Shown here in pieces: positions 34,500-45,915 of a stretch of 64,000 bases of DNA; positions within the stretch are counted from its first letter, which is position 1, and each line of letters starts with the position of its first letter. The notes below the pieces were generated by a model, which was given only the letters and a program-made list of their open reading frames with translations, ran no database searches and was not told where the DNA came from. A program made the position numbers and the translations under genes. Source of the stretch: Girardinichthys multiradiatus (lineage: Eukaryota > Chordata > Actinopteri > Cyprinodontiformes > Goodeidae); NCBI RefSeq assembly GCF_021462225.1, contig NC_061816.1, positions 2,763,731-2,827,730 of the forward strand. The letters are read 5' to 3'.

Positions 34500-35880
34500 G
34501 TGTCTCGCCCACGGCCAAAATTGAATAGATTAAAAAATAATCTAAAAGGAGGAAATCAGGAAAATCTAATAAAAATAAACACAACTCAGACCGAAAAGAA
34601 AAATAAAACTATTAAATGTGGCTTACGGAACATAAGATCTCTCTCTTCAAAGACATTGCTAGTTAGTGAACCGATTTGTGACAATCAGATTGATTTATTT
34701 TGCCTCACAGAAACTTGGCTGCAGCAAGAGAATTATGTTACTTAATAAATGAGTCAACTCCTACTAATTATTTAAATTTTCACATTCCTCGAATTACTGG
34801 GCGAGGAGGAGGAGTAGCAACCATCTTTCAGTCGGATTTATTGATTAGCCCCAGACCAATCAAAGCTACAACTCTTTTGAATATTTAATCCTTAGTTTTC
34901 CTCATCCACCTGTCCACCAGGTCCTTACTCTCAATTTTTAGATCAGTTTTCAGACCTTTTAACTGATTTAGTGTTAAATATAGATAAAGTTATTATAGTG
35001 GGGGATTTTAACATTCATGTAGACGCTGAAAGTGATAGCCTGAATATAGCGTTTAATGCTATCTTAGACTCAATTGGCTTTGATCAAAACATTAACAAAC
35101 CTACCCACCTTTGTCTTCATTCTCTGGACCTTGTGCTGACATATGGCTTTGAGTGTAAAGACATAATATTCTCTCATAACCCTGTCCTGTCTGACCATTT
35201 CTTAATAACCTTTGAGTTTAATTTAACCGAGTACTCCACACCTGAAAGAAAATTTCATTATAGTAGATCATTATCAGGCGATGCTGTAAGAACCTTTAAA
35301 GAATCTGTTCCACTTTTAATTTCCTCATTATCACTGAAAAGCACAGTGGAGGGCAATAATTCTGTTTCTGCCCCTTCACAAATTGATTCTTTTGTTCATA
35401 GTGTTTCTTCATCATGTAGACTACAATGCATTAGACAATGCAGCCCCCTTGAAAAAGAAGGTAATCATTAATTGGAGGGTAGCTCATTGGTTTAATTCAG
35501 AGATGCGTACTTTAAAGCACAATGTTAGGAATTGCGAGAGAAAATGGCGCTCTACACACCTAGAGGATTCCTACTTAATCTGGAAAAATAGCCTATTGTT
35601 GTACAAAAAGACACTTCTCCAAGCTAGAACAGCTTATTTCTCATCATTAATAGAAGAGAACAAGAATAATCCTAGGTTTCTCTTTAGTACAGTTGCTAAA
35701 CTTACACAGAGTCATAGCTCTGTTGAGCCATCCATTCCCTTAGCTCTCAGCAGTCATGACTTTATGGGATTCTTCTTAAACAAAATTGATTCTATTAAAA
35801 ATAAAATATTTGACATACTCCCGAAGATGATTACTTCATCCTCAGCAAGTGAGACAACATTGGAAATAACTGCAGAACCT
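34500..35880 (+). pseudogene. L2 ORF2, endonuclease and linker only
   Basis: Read in three frames: [16 protein letters not shown] and [11 protein letters not shown] (catalytic Glu), INESTPTNYLNFHIPRITGR, VIIVGDFNIHVDAE (catalytic Asp/Asn), then VLSDHFLITFEFNL (catalytic Asp/His). All key endonuclease motifs are intact although frames are broken near 34744, 34888 and 35471. The linker RTAYFSSLIEENKNNPRFLF follows (35383-35880). There is no reverse transcriptase. Confidence 0.85.
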
Positions 35881-36345
35881 GATTTGTGTTTGGACTGTTT
35901 TGATCCTGTGAAGCTTCTGTGTTCTTTTTGTGTCTCTGCTCTGTTCTCTCAAACCCCCAGTCGTTCGTGGCAGATGGCCGCTCATACTGAGCCTGGTTCT
36001 GCTGGAGGTTTCTTCCTGTTAAAAGGGAGTTTTTCCTCTCCACTGTCGCTACATGCATGCTCAGTATGAGGGATTGCTGCAAAGTCAACACCAGTGACTG
36101 TCCACTGTGTCTACATGCTCATCCGGGAGGAGGGAATGTTGCAAGTCACTGACTGGATGCAATCTGCTGGGTTTCCTTAGATAGAAAAGCTTTTTATGCA
36201 ATTTGAATAAAAAGCTAACTCTGACTGCACTGTTCAATTGTTAGGATTAATTGGAATGTATGTACCTGACTGTTGTGAAGTGCCTTGAGACAACATGTGT
36301 TGTGAATTGGCACAATGTAAATAAAACTGAATTGAATTGAATTGT

Positions 36346-37065
36346 TAAGCTGAAGAAGGAGTCCTATCGGCTGTGGTCTGCTTGTTTGACTCCTGAGGCG
36401 GCTGACGAGTACCGTGAGGCCCAGCGTGCCGTGGCCTGGGCTGTGGCAGAGGCAGAGGCAAAAACTTGGGCCTAGGAGGAGTTCGGTGAGGCCATGGAGA
36501 AGGACTACTGGTTGGCCTTGTAGCGATTCTGGCAAACCATCCGACGCCTCAGGAGGGGGAAGCAGTGCTTCGCCAACACTGTTTACAGTAGGGGTGGGAG
36601 GCTGCTGACCTTGACTGGCGACATTATTGGGCGCCCCCATTACTGCTCCCATTACCGCCATGAACTTTGGGTCGTGACCGAAAGAACGAGATCCCGGATA
36701 CAAACGGCTGAAATGAGCTTCCTCCGTTGGGTGGCCGGGCACTCCCTTAGAGATAGGGCGAGGAGCTCGGTCGGGTGGGAGGGGCTCGAAGTAGAGCCGC
36801 TGTTCCTCCACATCGAGAGGAGCCAGTTGAGGTGGCTCGGGCATCTATACCGGATGCCTCCTGGACGCCTTCCTTGGGAGGTGTTCCAGGCACGTCCCAC
36901 CGGGAGGAGGCCCAGGACACGCTGGAGGGACTATGTCTCTCGGTTTGCCTGGGGCTTCCCCTGGAGGAGCTGGAGGAGGTGACTGGGGAGAGGGACGTCT
37001 GGGTGTCTCTACTGAGTCTGCTGCCCCTGTGACCCGGTCCCGGATAAAGCGGAAGACAACGAGTA
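36346..37065 (+). mobile_element. RTE-like LINE fragment, RT deleted
   Basis: 36346-36625 encodes the linker (KKESYRLWSACLTPEA, EFGEAMEKDYW, FWQTIRRLRRGKQ, LLTLTGDIIGR). From 36655 it jumps to the C-terminal domain (HELWVVTERTRSRIQ, LLHIERSQLRWLGHL-like, then EEVTGERDVWVSLL). The reverse transcriptase core between is absent. It starts directly at the end of the L2 tail. Confidence 0.85.
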
Positions 37066-37620
37066 CGAGAATTAATAATTATCAATCAAAACCATGCCAA
37101 ATGTCACTGTATTATCAACCGTTTTACCGAATGGTGGAGTTCTAACCTTATCTTGACAGATAATCACTCGTACACAAAATAAACACAAACGCTGTCTCTT
37201 TATCTATATGAGAGAATTTATTAAAACAACAATCTCTCTTACAATCAAACTATTCTGGTCCAACAACATTCTTCTAACTAAGCATGCACTATTCTACAAA
37301 AAGGGGTACACTAATAATCAAAAATAAGAATCTATGTGGGAGGGTAGGTGAAGATCAAACCAGCAGTTTATGGACAAATGAGAATAACACAACTATTTGG
37401 ATTAACTTGGAAAGATGATCAAAAACCACTATGCTGTGAAGCCTTTGTCTGTTGTTGTGTCTCAACAGCGGCTATCAGCTGGTAGGACGGTAGGGCCACG
37501 ACCCAAAAGCAGAGCAACTAGCAGCCGGCCCCTTTAGCCACTAGCAGCTGATGGCCCCAAATCTAGAACAAAGGGTCATAAAACTCTGAGGCGGGAGCTC
37601 GGTGGATCATTTTATTACCC
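37066..37620 (+). repeat. Dispersed repeat of unknown class, copy 2
   Basis: Matches 31441-32010 in block order: AATGTCACTGTATTATCAAC, ACTATTCTGGTCCAACAAC, AAGATCAAACCAGCAG, GGGTCATAAAACTCTGAGG. Extra GC-rich sequence around 37500 is absent from copy 1. Confidence 0.6.
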
Positions 37621-37769
37621 ATGGGGCTTCACATGAAAGAAAAAAAAAACATAATAGGCAAAGTACATTTCAGTGACATAAAGGTAATTAAAAAGTAAAG
37701 AGAATAGAATCATGGATAAGAAAATGAAAGGAAAGTTGGACTGAAAACTTAACTGATAATATTTAGATG
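37621..37769. other. Intergenic spacer
   Basis: AT-rich; nothing recognised. Confidence 0.4.
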
Positions 37770-37930
37770 GCATAGTCAAAGGCCGCTCTAAACAAATAAT
37801 ACCAGCACTGTGGTTCTTCCACTGTCTGCATTTATACGGATGTCATTGAACACCTTGACAAGAGCAGTCTCTGTACTGTGGTGAGCAGGACGCCTGACTG
37901 GAAGACATCGAAGCGGTTGGTCGTTGTCAT
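37770..37930 (-). mobile_element. L2-type RT scrap
   Basis: On the minus strand, across one frameshift, FDVFQSG and FNDIRINADSGR-like residues are followed by TVLVLF and AAFDY, the region before and at motif A of an L2 reverse transcriptase. Only ~150 bp remains. Confidence 0.55.
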
Positions 37931-38639
37931 ACATATTCATATTGCTCTACATTTACAGCATTCCAGTCTTGTCCTGTTAAGTCATAACAAAGTAAGTTAA
38001 ATGCATCTTCATTTCTTACTTTTAGACATGGGTTTTTGGGGCACTTTATGGTACATACAGTTGTCATATTATGACAACTGTATGTACTGTATGCAGACGG
38101 TCAGTTATATCTCAAATCATTAGGCCACTGACATTTGTAGACTCCATATTATTTGTAAAAATGTTGTCAATGAGAGCACCGCTGTGTGCCATAATTCTAC
38201 TGGGTTTTATAATAGTTGCATATAGACTCGGGCTGAGTATCCTATTGATGTAGGATTGCTGGAGATTTCATTGACTGAAGTCAAAATGGCGGACCGAAGT
38301 GTCTCCATATCACTTCACGCTTTTCACAACATTGCAACACTGCATAGATTTTAGCCCATGGATCAGCATCTAGAGTCGTTACAGCCTCCTGATAAGGTCC
38401 GGTACCTCAAGTAAATTGCAGTCATCAACAAGGTGGATCCATATGTACTGCCTGTTGGTTTGGTTACATAAATCCGGACAATTGGCTGCACAACTATTTT
38501 TTTGTAGCCACAACATAGGTAAAAATCCATAATAAGTTCAATATTGTCTTTTATTGGATAATTACATAATAGTTATATTACTAGATAATACATTTACAGT
38601 ATAAGGGTAAAGGTGATTAGGAAAACTTCCGGGTCACCG
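37931..38639. other. Intergenic with one palindrome
   Basis: No coding content. The only notable feature is the perfect inverted repeat at 38051-38087, listed separately. Confidence 0.45.
38051..38087. repeat. Perfect 18-bp inverted repeat
   Basis: GTACATACAGTTGTCATA at 38051-38068 is followed after one T by its exact reverse complement at 38070-38087. The palindrome does not extend further on either side. Confidence 0.9.
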
Positions 38640-38749
38640 CCAGAGATGGCAGTTTAGAAAACCTGACGAAAAAACAAGAATAAACCGCCCTAAAAGTCAA
38701 AATACAAAGCAAATTTATCTTATTAAAGTGTAAGGAGGAAGGGGAACGT

Positions 38750-39600
38750 GATGGCATCCAAGATTAAGACAAAATAGATCACCTGGGCAGTTGGCAAAAG
38801 CGCTGAAGGGAGTTCAAATGTGATTGCTAATGTTCTGGTTAGCCAGATAACGGATGCCATGGAGGATGGAGAAGAGGTAAATCTGACACTATTTCTCAAA
38901 GAACTGAGGGATTTCAGAAACGATAACAAGCAAAAAATGGACGCCACTAAGCGGGCGAAATAGCAAAAACGAACTTAAGGCTAGATGAAACTAAAACATG
39001 GATTGCAACTGCCGAAGACCGCATGCAAGGGGCAGAGGATGTGACATCGGAGATGCTAAAGCTACAAGAGCAGCTCCAGTCAAAACTAACCGATCTTGAG
39101 GGGGACTACCGCAGGGAGAATGTAAGGATTTACCGGGTCCAAGAAGGAGCAGAAGGACCATTGGCAGCAGTTCTGACATTCGTAGAGAAGGTTATACGAG
39201 AGAAACTAGAAAACCCATCATCTACTGATTTATGCATCGAACGAGCACAACAGGAATTGGTGCCACAGCCCCCACCAGGAAGCCAGCCCAGATCGATGGT
39301 GGTCAGATTTCGGAGCTACTGACAGAAAGAAGAAGTTTTAAACAAGGCGTGAGGAAAAAAAAAAGGCTTTACGTGGAACAACAACAAAATCAACATCGAT
39401 CTTGACTACGCACTGGAAATACTGGCCAGACGGAGGAAATATGGATATATTTGGAGGATCCTAAGAGAAAACAATGTGAGAGTCCAAATTCAATTTCCAG
39501 TTAGGCCGAGGGTGTTTCTGGAAGAGGAAACTAAGACGTATGACACAGTAGAAGAAGCATCAGTGGACCTAAAAGACAAAAGGCCTGCCGGTGACCAGAG
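38750..39600 (+). pseudogene. L1-like ORF1 protein, broken
   Basis: It begins near MASKIKTK (38750). A coiled-coil region (ATAEDRMQGAEDVTSEMLKL) leads to the RRM-like core: RRENVRIYRVQEGAEGPLAA, CIERAQQELVPQPPPG and SMVVRFRSY. A frameshift follows and the C-terminal domain is recognisable (ENNVRVQIQFPVRP-like, then TYDTVEEASVDLKDK). This order is that of L1 ORF1 RNA-binding proteins. Stops at ~38775, ~38961 and 39322 disable it. Confidence 0.8.
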
Positions 39601-39844
39601 TAGTGCAGCCGGACTGGCTTCTGGAGAGACTTCAGCGATACACATGGAAACCAGCACAGGCAAGACGCAAACACTGGAACTGTGTTCAATAATTCACATG
39701 TTCAATGTTCTGAATACTATTTCCTTTGTTCTGTTCTTTGTTATAAGTTTTTATTCTTTTAAACGGGGGAGCAATACAACCGGTCAGGTAGGGGTTAACC
39801 TTATTGCTGTTTTTGCTATAAAAACAATATGCATAATGGGTAAA

Positions 39845-41960
39845 TAAAAATCACCCCCTTCAATGTGAATGGTATATTAAACCCAATAAAGTGGAGTAAA
39901 ATTCTATTCAGATTTAAAAAGGAAATGACACAGGTTGCCTTTCTTCAAGAAACGCACGTCAGTCAGAACATGTAAAGTCGAAACAGCAGGGCTTTAAACG
40001 TGTTTTCTGCATCACACAAAACTTGGCTCAGAAGAGGAGTCACAACATTAATTTCAAGCAATCTAATGTATGAGCGCATATCTGAGACGATGGATAAGGA
40101 AGGATGATTTGTTAAAATTACTGGTAAAATAGATGGTACAGAAGTAACATTCATTAATGTATATGCTCCACCAGGGAGTGATTGGGCATTTTTGATAGAT
40201 TTAGGATGAAAAACTCCCAGATGTCCACAACTGACCTATCGGACCATAGTCCCATTACTTTACTAGGGAAACAAAGAAGACTTTGTGGAAACTTAATTCA
40301 AATATTCTTAATGTTCCTAAAACTGTAAAAAACCTGCAGAACGATGTCAAAGATTATATAGATTTTAATGATAAAGGTGAAATTTCACCAGCAATCCTGT
40401 GTGATGCTTTAAAAGTAGTCATAAGGGGGGAAATCATTTCTTTGACATCCTACATGAAAACGTGTAGAGGGAAAAAACTGGCAGACTTGCAGGCAAGACT
40501 GAAGCAACTGCAACTTAGTGATAGCCTAAATGCAAATGCTCAGATAAATAAAGAAAATACAGGCTGAAATAGATAACATTTATACTCTGGAGATACAAAA
40601 GAAATTAACATGTTTGAAACAAAGAAGCTATGAAGAAGAAGCCAAATCCAGCAAAATATTTGCCTATAAACTGCGCAAACAAATGGAAAATTTACAGATT
40701 AAAAATCCTAAAACCAATAATATGGAGGTCACAAGAAGGGGAATTAAAGAATGCTTTGAATTATTCTATCGAGAATAAAATACTCAACCAGCAGCTGCAG
40801 GAAGGAGCACATTGATGACCTTTTAAACACTCTAGACTTACCAAAAATCAAAGATCTACAAAATGAAACGCAAAATACAATTATAGAGCTAAACTTGGCT
40901 ATATCTAGATTATAATCAGGAAAGACTCCAGGATCTGATGGATTTACAGAAGAGTGATATAAATGTCTGAAATCGCGCCTGTCGCCATTACGATTACGAA
41001 CATTCAATGGGTTTTACGGACTGGAGAAATCCCGCCTTCCTGGAGGGATACATTAATCCCAGTTATTCCCAAAAAGGACAAGGATAGACAAGAGTGTGGA
41101 AATTATAGGCCTATAAGTGTTCTCAGTGTAGATTATAAACTGTTTACTTCTATCCTTGCTCACAGAATGGAAAACTCAATCAGACTGGATCAGACTGGTT
41201 TTATACAGCAAAGGCAAACAATGGACAACGTTAGGAGAACTCTACATGTAGAACAAGCAAAACAACAGAAAAAAGAACCTTTAATAGTTGGACTTGACGT
41301 AGAAAAAGGCATTCGATTCTGTGCGGTGGCATTTTCTTTATAAAGTCCTTGAGAAATACGGGATTCACAACGATTTTGTTAGAGTACTTCAATCTTTGTA
41401 TCCCAGAACAACAGCTCGGATAAAAATCAACGGCGATCTCTCAGCCGGATTTATTTCAGAGCGAGGAACCCGTCCAGGCTGTCCAATTTTATTTGGACTT
41501 TTTATTGAACCTTTAGGTCAACTAATAAGACAAAGAAGGGAAAGTAAGGGAATTTCAATAGCAGATGTTGAACACAAGGTGGCGATGTTTGCTGATGACG
41601 CGTCGGTCTACATGGAGGAGCCAGATAAATAATTTATTCATTTAATGTCTCTTTGGAAATGTATCAGGCTATAAGTTAAATATTTTAAAAACGCAGGTTA
41701 TGACTTTGAACTACACAGCATCTGCAAACTTACAAGACAGATTTATTCAAAATTGGCAAGCTGAAGGAATCAAATATTTAAGCCTGAGCTCCAGAGTAAA
41801 CACAGTCAAGAGGTCAGTTCTCTTAAAACTGCTGTACCTGTTTAAGATGCCAGACGGGCAATTTAGGGAGCAGGATAGGCAAGAGGTCCAGGTTTATATG
41901 GCGAGGTAAAAAGCCAAGGGTTCACCACAGAACTTTACAAATTAAAAAAGGAAAAGGGTG
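39845..41960 (+). pseudogene. L1-like ORF2, endonuclease deleted
   Basis: The endonuclease start is present (FNVNGILNPIKWSKIL, VAFLQETHVS, TFINVYAPPGSDW) but the GDFN block is deleted; TDLSDHSPITLLGKQ follows at once near 40225. The linker (ARLKQLQLSDSLNANAQ) and reverse transcriptase come next: LIPVIPKKDKDRQECGNYRP, motif A split by a frameshift at ~41315 (GLDVEK then VRWHFLYKVLEKYG), RGTRPGCPILFGLFI and the catalytic MFADDASVYM at about 41585-41614. Many stops. Confidence 0.85.
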
Positions 41961-42300
41961 GCATGGCCCTCCCGATGTCTTAAATATTACTACCAGGAGG
42001 AGGTGGAGTCCAAAACAGTGACTGCTTTACCTTTACAGGCCCTGACTGGCCTGAGCTAACCTCTGCCCTGAATATGCAAAGAGACAAGTTTGGCCAAATA
42101 TGGAACAAGTGGATAAAGTGTGTAACCCCACTTAGAGTTGGGTTCCTATAAGCGTTTGTCATGAGTTCTTCTCCTGACCGCTGAAAGCTTTAATATTGTT
42201 TCCTATGAAATGCTCTCCACTTTATGTTGTATATAGTTCCTATCTTTACTATTTGGACTAATCCAGATATTGGGACAGACCCTGTATTTGTAAATTAAGT

Positions 42301-43819
42301 GAACAGAGGAAGAACATTCTATCAGATTATATCGATACATGACAGTTGAGTCTGTAAGTGAATACAATTAGATATAATGTTTGTAAAATGGAATATGTGG
42401 TTTCATGTAAATATGTTGCTTTAAAACAATCAAACAATAAAGGTAAACTGCAGCCTACATGTAGCTGGTCAAGACGTGACCAGTAAGCACAGCTTACTGA
42501 AGTAGGCCAGAGCGCTGCCAGCTCAGAATCAACAGATCAGCTCACTGTCCTGGCAGATCACTTTCCAGAATATTATTACAATAAATGTAGACAAACATTA
42601 TTTATTAACCTGTCACAAAATGTGCGCTGCACACTGGGGCGTGAGTGAGGTTCAAGCCGTCCAAATCCACCCTGGATATCCGGTTAGTGGTCCACGTTGT
42701 GCACTCAGGTTGTTGTTTCTCTATCACAGCTGGCAGACGGTAAAAGGAACGCTGGTCTTGACCATCAGGCCCAGCACGACCCACAGCTTAACCAGCTTTT
42801 CCCTATAGTTACATGAATGGTCCGGAGTTTTCACTGATCAGCTAAAACCAAGATGGCGACCCGAGGCGCGGTCACGTGACGTCATGTGACCGTCTTCATT
42901 AAACCATGTCTGTGATGTGGTTATAATACATAATGGCTGTACTAACGGTTGTGAACATTCTTTGATAGTATTAAAGTTTCAGTACATGCTTCTACTAATG
43001 AAATGCATAACTGAGAAGTTCTGTTCTGATTTAATTATCATCTTCAGTCAAGTAGTCGCAGTCATTAGTATTAGATGCTAAAAACATTTAATCAGGGTCC
43101 AGTTCATCCTCTCAGTCGAATCCATTGTGTTCAGTGGACTCGATCGATTTCAGTTCCCAGTGCTTGTAGTCCAGGATCCTTTGTTGGATTCCTAAATCAT
43201 CAGATGAAACATGACTTAGTGAACAGATTCCTTTTTCCTCATTCATATGTGACATTCCTAATTGTTTTACTTTGTTGCACCAGACATTCATGAACTTATT
43301 CATTTCATTTACTTTCAGTTAAGGTTTTTATTTTACTAAGCAGCATTTATTCTACCTTCTCTATATTTGTCTAAATCTTTGAGTTCGGTCCTCGGGTTGT
43401 ATCATCACCTTTCAATTTCTGGTCCATGTTACTTTGATTTTGTTTTGCTTCTTAAGAATACGTTTGAATGTGTTTGGCACTTTCTGCGTTTTTTTTTTTT
43501 TAGTTAAGGGCTAATTTAAATATGGCTCAGTAACATTAAGTTTTTATTTGTCTGTTTAAGTTCTGCCTCCTGTTTTTTGTATTTTTCTTTGACCATGTTC
43601 TCTCGTTTACTCATTTTTCCATTAAATTCAACTCTTCTAATCCAGTGTTGTGTTAAGGTGGCATTTTGCAATCCTATAACGAGTTTAACAGTAGTAGCAA
43701 TAGCACAATGCCTCATCAGCTCCACAGCATCAGCATCAGTAGTAGTGGCAGCTCCTGAAACTGGTTGTGATAGCTTCTGGGCCTAAGAATGACAGCTCCA
43801 AGGCCGGATGGTGCATGGT
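42301..43819. other. Intergenic with a promoter-like palindrome
   Basis: No reading frame with family resemblance. It contains the CRE/E-box palindrome at 42871-42890 and an AAGATGGCGAC site at 42850-42860. Otherwise AT-rich. Confidence 0.45.
42871..42890. promoter_or_regulatory. E-box/CRE palindrome
   Basis: GTCACGTGACGTCATGTGAC is a near-perfect palindrome (two mismatched positions) that contains CACGTG and TGACGTCA. It lies in a short GC-rich patch next to AAGATGGCGAC, which fits a YY1 site. No downstream gene is recognised, so promoter function is inference; a transposon terminal repeat is the alternative. Confidence 0.4.
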
Positions 43820-43867
43820 AGCTCCTGGGCTTGGAGCTACCATCCAAGCCCAGGAGCTTGGATGGTA
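43820..43867. repeat. Overlapping hairpins
   Basis: AGCTCCTGGGCTTGG (43820-43834) pairs perfectly with 43844-43858 across a 9-base loop. TACCATCCAAGC (43838-43849) pairs perfectly with 43856-43867 across a 6-base loop. The two stems share bases, so only one can form at a time. Confidence 0.85.
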
Positions 43868-44109
43868 AATGTTTTCCACTTTTTTTCCTCTCATTGATCA
43901 TCATCCTTCAAGTAAACCCAATACTCTGATGTAAAAACAATATGATCAAGTTTTAAATATATAGTTTATGTAACGATGTAGAGACTTTAATGGCCGTTTT
44001 TCAATCTGCTGAAGAAGTTAAAATGATCTCTGAATAAAGAACTAAAAAAAGAAAACAAGTAAAAGTGCAAATAATGACACTACTGGATCAGAAATACATA
44101 TTTATCATA
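43868..44109. other. dph3 downstream flank
   Basis: AT-rich. Ends at the dph3 polyadenylation signal (read on the minus strand). Confidence 0.4.
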
Positions 44110-44115
44110 TTTATT
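44110..44115 (-). terminator. dph3 polyadenylation signal
   Basis: AATAAA on the minus strand, about 400 bp after the dph3 stop codon and the first such hexamer I see downstream. It would give a ~0.4-kb 3' untranslated region. Confidence 0.5.
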
Positions 44116-44518
44116 CAAAGAAACACAGTATTATAGCTGTCTGGCAACCAGTTAAATGATCCAGTGAACCCTGGTTTTTCAGTCTTCTCCTACTGCTGAC
44201 CTCAACAGGGCAAAGTTCAAGTTTGGACCAACTGATTCAGTGAATTCTGATTTCTTGGTTCAGGAGCTGAAAGCTTCAGGAGAACCTCCAGTCATCCTGG
44301 ACTTCTTTTCCTGCTGACCTCCAGCTGCTAAAAGCATCGTTTTTCTGCAGCTTCTGGGAGTCTGACATTTCCCCATGGAACATGAACGCACCACTAACTC
44401 CTGACAACAGAAACCTGTTGGAAACATGAGGGCTCACGTCAAACATGAAGTGTATGTTTTCTCCCCTCGGAGCGTCTCAGTCGGTTTGAACAGAATCTGT
44501 TTAAACCCGAGTCCCGGT

Positions 44519-45723
44519 TCAGGACTGAACTCGCCGCAGTTTGGGCTCTGATGGAGCCTCGATGATTTCTCCGGACATGAAAAGCTCCTGAAGGACAGAA
44601 AACAATGTTTCAGACATTAGGTCACATGTCGTTTATGTGCAAATTCAATTTAATTTAATCCAGAAAGGAGGTTGAACAGAATGAGTTACTCTCTGGAACC
44701 CCCCCTGGGTGGTTCACCTCCCGCTGGGTGGTGGTTCGCCCCCCCTGGGTGGTTCGCCTCCCCCTGGGTGGTTCGCCTCCCCCTGGGTGGTGGTTCACCT
44801 CCCCCTGGGTGGTTCGCCTCCCCCTGGGTGGTGGTTCACCTCCCCCTGGGTGGTGGTTCGCCCCCCCTGGGTGGTTCGCCCCCCCTGGGTGGTGGTTCGC
44901 CCCTCCTGGGTGGTTCACCTCCCGCTGGGTGGTTAACCCCCCCTGGTTCCCACAGACACGACGTTGGATCTGAGACGTTCGCTACCTTATCATAGATGAC
45001 TTTAACAATGAGCGAGCAGCTGGGACATGTGGCCACCTCCTCTCCATTCTCCAGGTCCTCCTTAGAAACACAAACCGGGTTTAAATCTGGACTCAACATT
45101 AGCCTGCAGGTCAAAGGTCAAGGTCTAGATACAACAACATTACCTGTAATTTTACACAGACATGAAAGAAGAGATTAAACCAGCCCTCTGAGAAATGATC
45201 TGTTAATTTAAATGACCAATAAATCCCTGAATACAGCAGGATAAATATGTCCTGTTCTGATTTACAGCTGAGGAGAAATATGAATAAATGTTGAACATTT
45301 GGGTTTAGATCCAGTGGGACACGGAGATATTTTTAAGGTGTAAAAAAAGTAGTTAAATAAGAGAATACGTCTAAAATTCAGCTAAAAAGGTTTTCTGACA
45401 GAAAAATAACAACTTACAAACAACAGAAAAGAATGACATAACTTCTAAACATGTGGAGAAATGATTAATTGGACCCAGCCGAATTCAGCCGAACACTTTA
45501 CTTCACTATATGACAACATATTTCTCTCAGCAGGTCAGTGTCGGTGTGTCCTACAGGACGGAAAAAGGTCAAAGCACAATATTTAAACTGGAGTTTGGTT
45601 GGAGGCTGAACTCACCTTAGTTATACAGAAACGGTCTCCGCAGGGACACGGGAAGTAGTAGGCCTCCGTCTCCTCGTCAAACTCAAAGTCTTCAATCTCC
45701 ACCTCGTCATGAAACACCGACAT
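44519..45723 (-). CDS. dph3: Diphthamide biosynthesis protein 3 (CSL zinc finger)
   Basis: Three coding exons on the minus strand: 45723-45616 (36 codons, [15 protein letters not shown]...CITK), 45060-44986 (25 codons, [17 protein letters not shown] to VIYDK) and 44587-44519 (22 codons plus [19 protein letters not shown] to VQS). Junctions are phase 0, with donors GTGAG and GTAGC and acceptors TTTCTAAG and TCCTTCAG. The product is 83 aa; vertebrate DPH3 is about 82. The metal ligands Cys26, Cys28, Cys48 and Cys51 are all present. By family knowledge DPH3 (Kti11) is the electron donor for the radical-SAM DPH1-DPH2 step of diphthamide formation on eEF2 and partners the Elongator tRNA-modifying complex. 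Intron 1 is 555 bp; intron 2 (398 bp) contains a minisatellite. No disabling change is seen. Confidence 0.95.
44698..44940. repeat. GC-rich minisatellite in dph3 intron 2
   Basis: About twelve tandem units of two lengths, ~19 and ~22 bp, differing by TGGTGG versus TGG. A typical unit is CCTGGGTGGTTCGCCTCCC. The minus strand is G-rich. The array gives open frames in several frames (PPGGW-like); these are not genes. It lies wholly inside intron 2, ending ~45 bp from the exon 2 donor. Confidence 0.9.
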
Positions 45724-45915
45724 AGTTCACCCGAGACACCATCCACTGGTTCTACTGGCTTTCTTACACGCTGTTTACAGCCGGTGTGCGGCGCAGAGTG
45801 ATGACGTCGATGTCTCAGGCCGTGACGAAGGCGGTGAAACTCGCTGAGTGTTTGTGGAAGTATTTCCCAGCTGTTTGTTCTGGCACTAATCAGTTCCGGG
45901 TTTAGCCTTTGAAAC
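45724..45915 (-). promoter_or_regulatory. dph3 upstream promoter region
   Basis: A GC-rich patch with TGACGTCG (CRE-like, around 45802-45809) and CCGGTGTGCGGCGC lies 60-180 bp upstream of the dph3 start codon, before the sequence turns AT-rich at ~45920. There is no TATA box in the expected place. In mammals DPH3 shares a bidirectional promoter with OXNAD1 (known), but I see no OXNAD1 exon on the plus side here. Confidence 0.5.

Larger units (their letters stand above)
33580..36345 (+). mobile_element. L2-type LINE with ORF1, internally deleted
   Basis: The most complete L2 in the window. It has a 5' region, an esterase-type ORF1 (to 34406), an ORF2 endonuclease and linker (34500-35880), then a jump straight to the 3' untranslated end (35925-36345) with the GAATTGAATT tail. 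The entire reverse transcriptase is deleted between about 35880 and 35925. It can be neither autonomous nor recently active. Its left boundary is approximate. Confidence 0.85.
38640..42300 (+). mobile_element. L1-like (L1/Tx1) LINE, decayed
   Basis: A ~3.6-kb element with an L1-type ORF1 (38750-39600) and ORF2 (39845-~42100) in the same direction. The endonuclease is internally deleted and frames are broken many times. No poly-A or target duplication was located, so the ends are approximate. It is the only L1-group element in the window. Confidence 0.8.

Noticed and set aside
44655..44995. Several Pro/Gly/Trp repeat frames
   Set aside because: They are translations of the intronic minisatellite of dph3.
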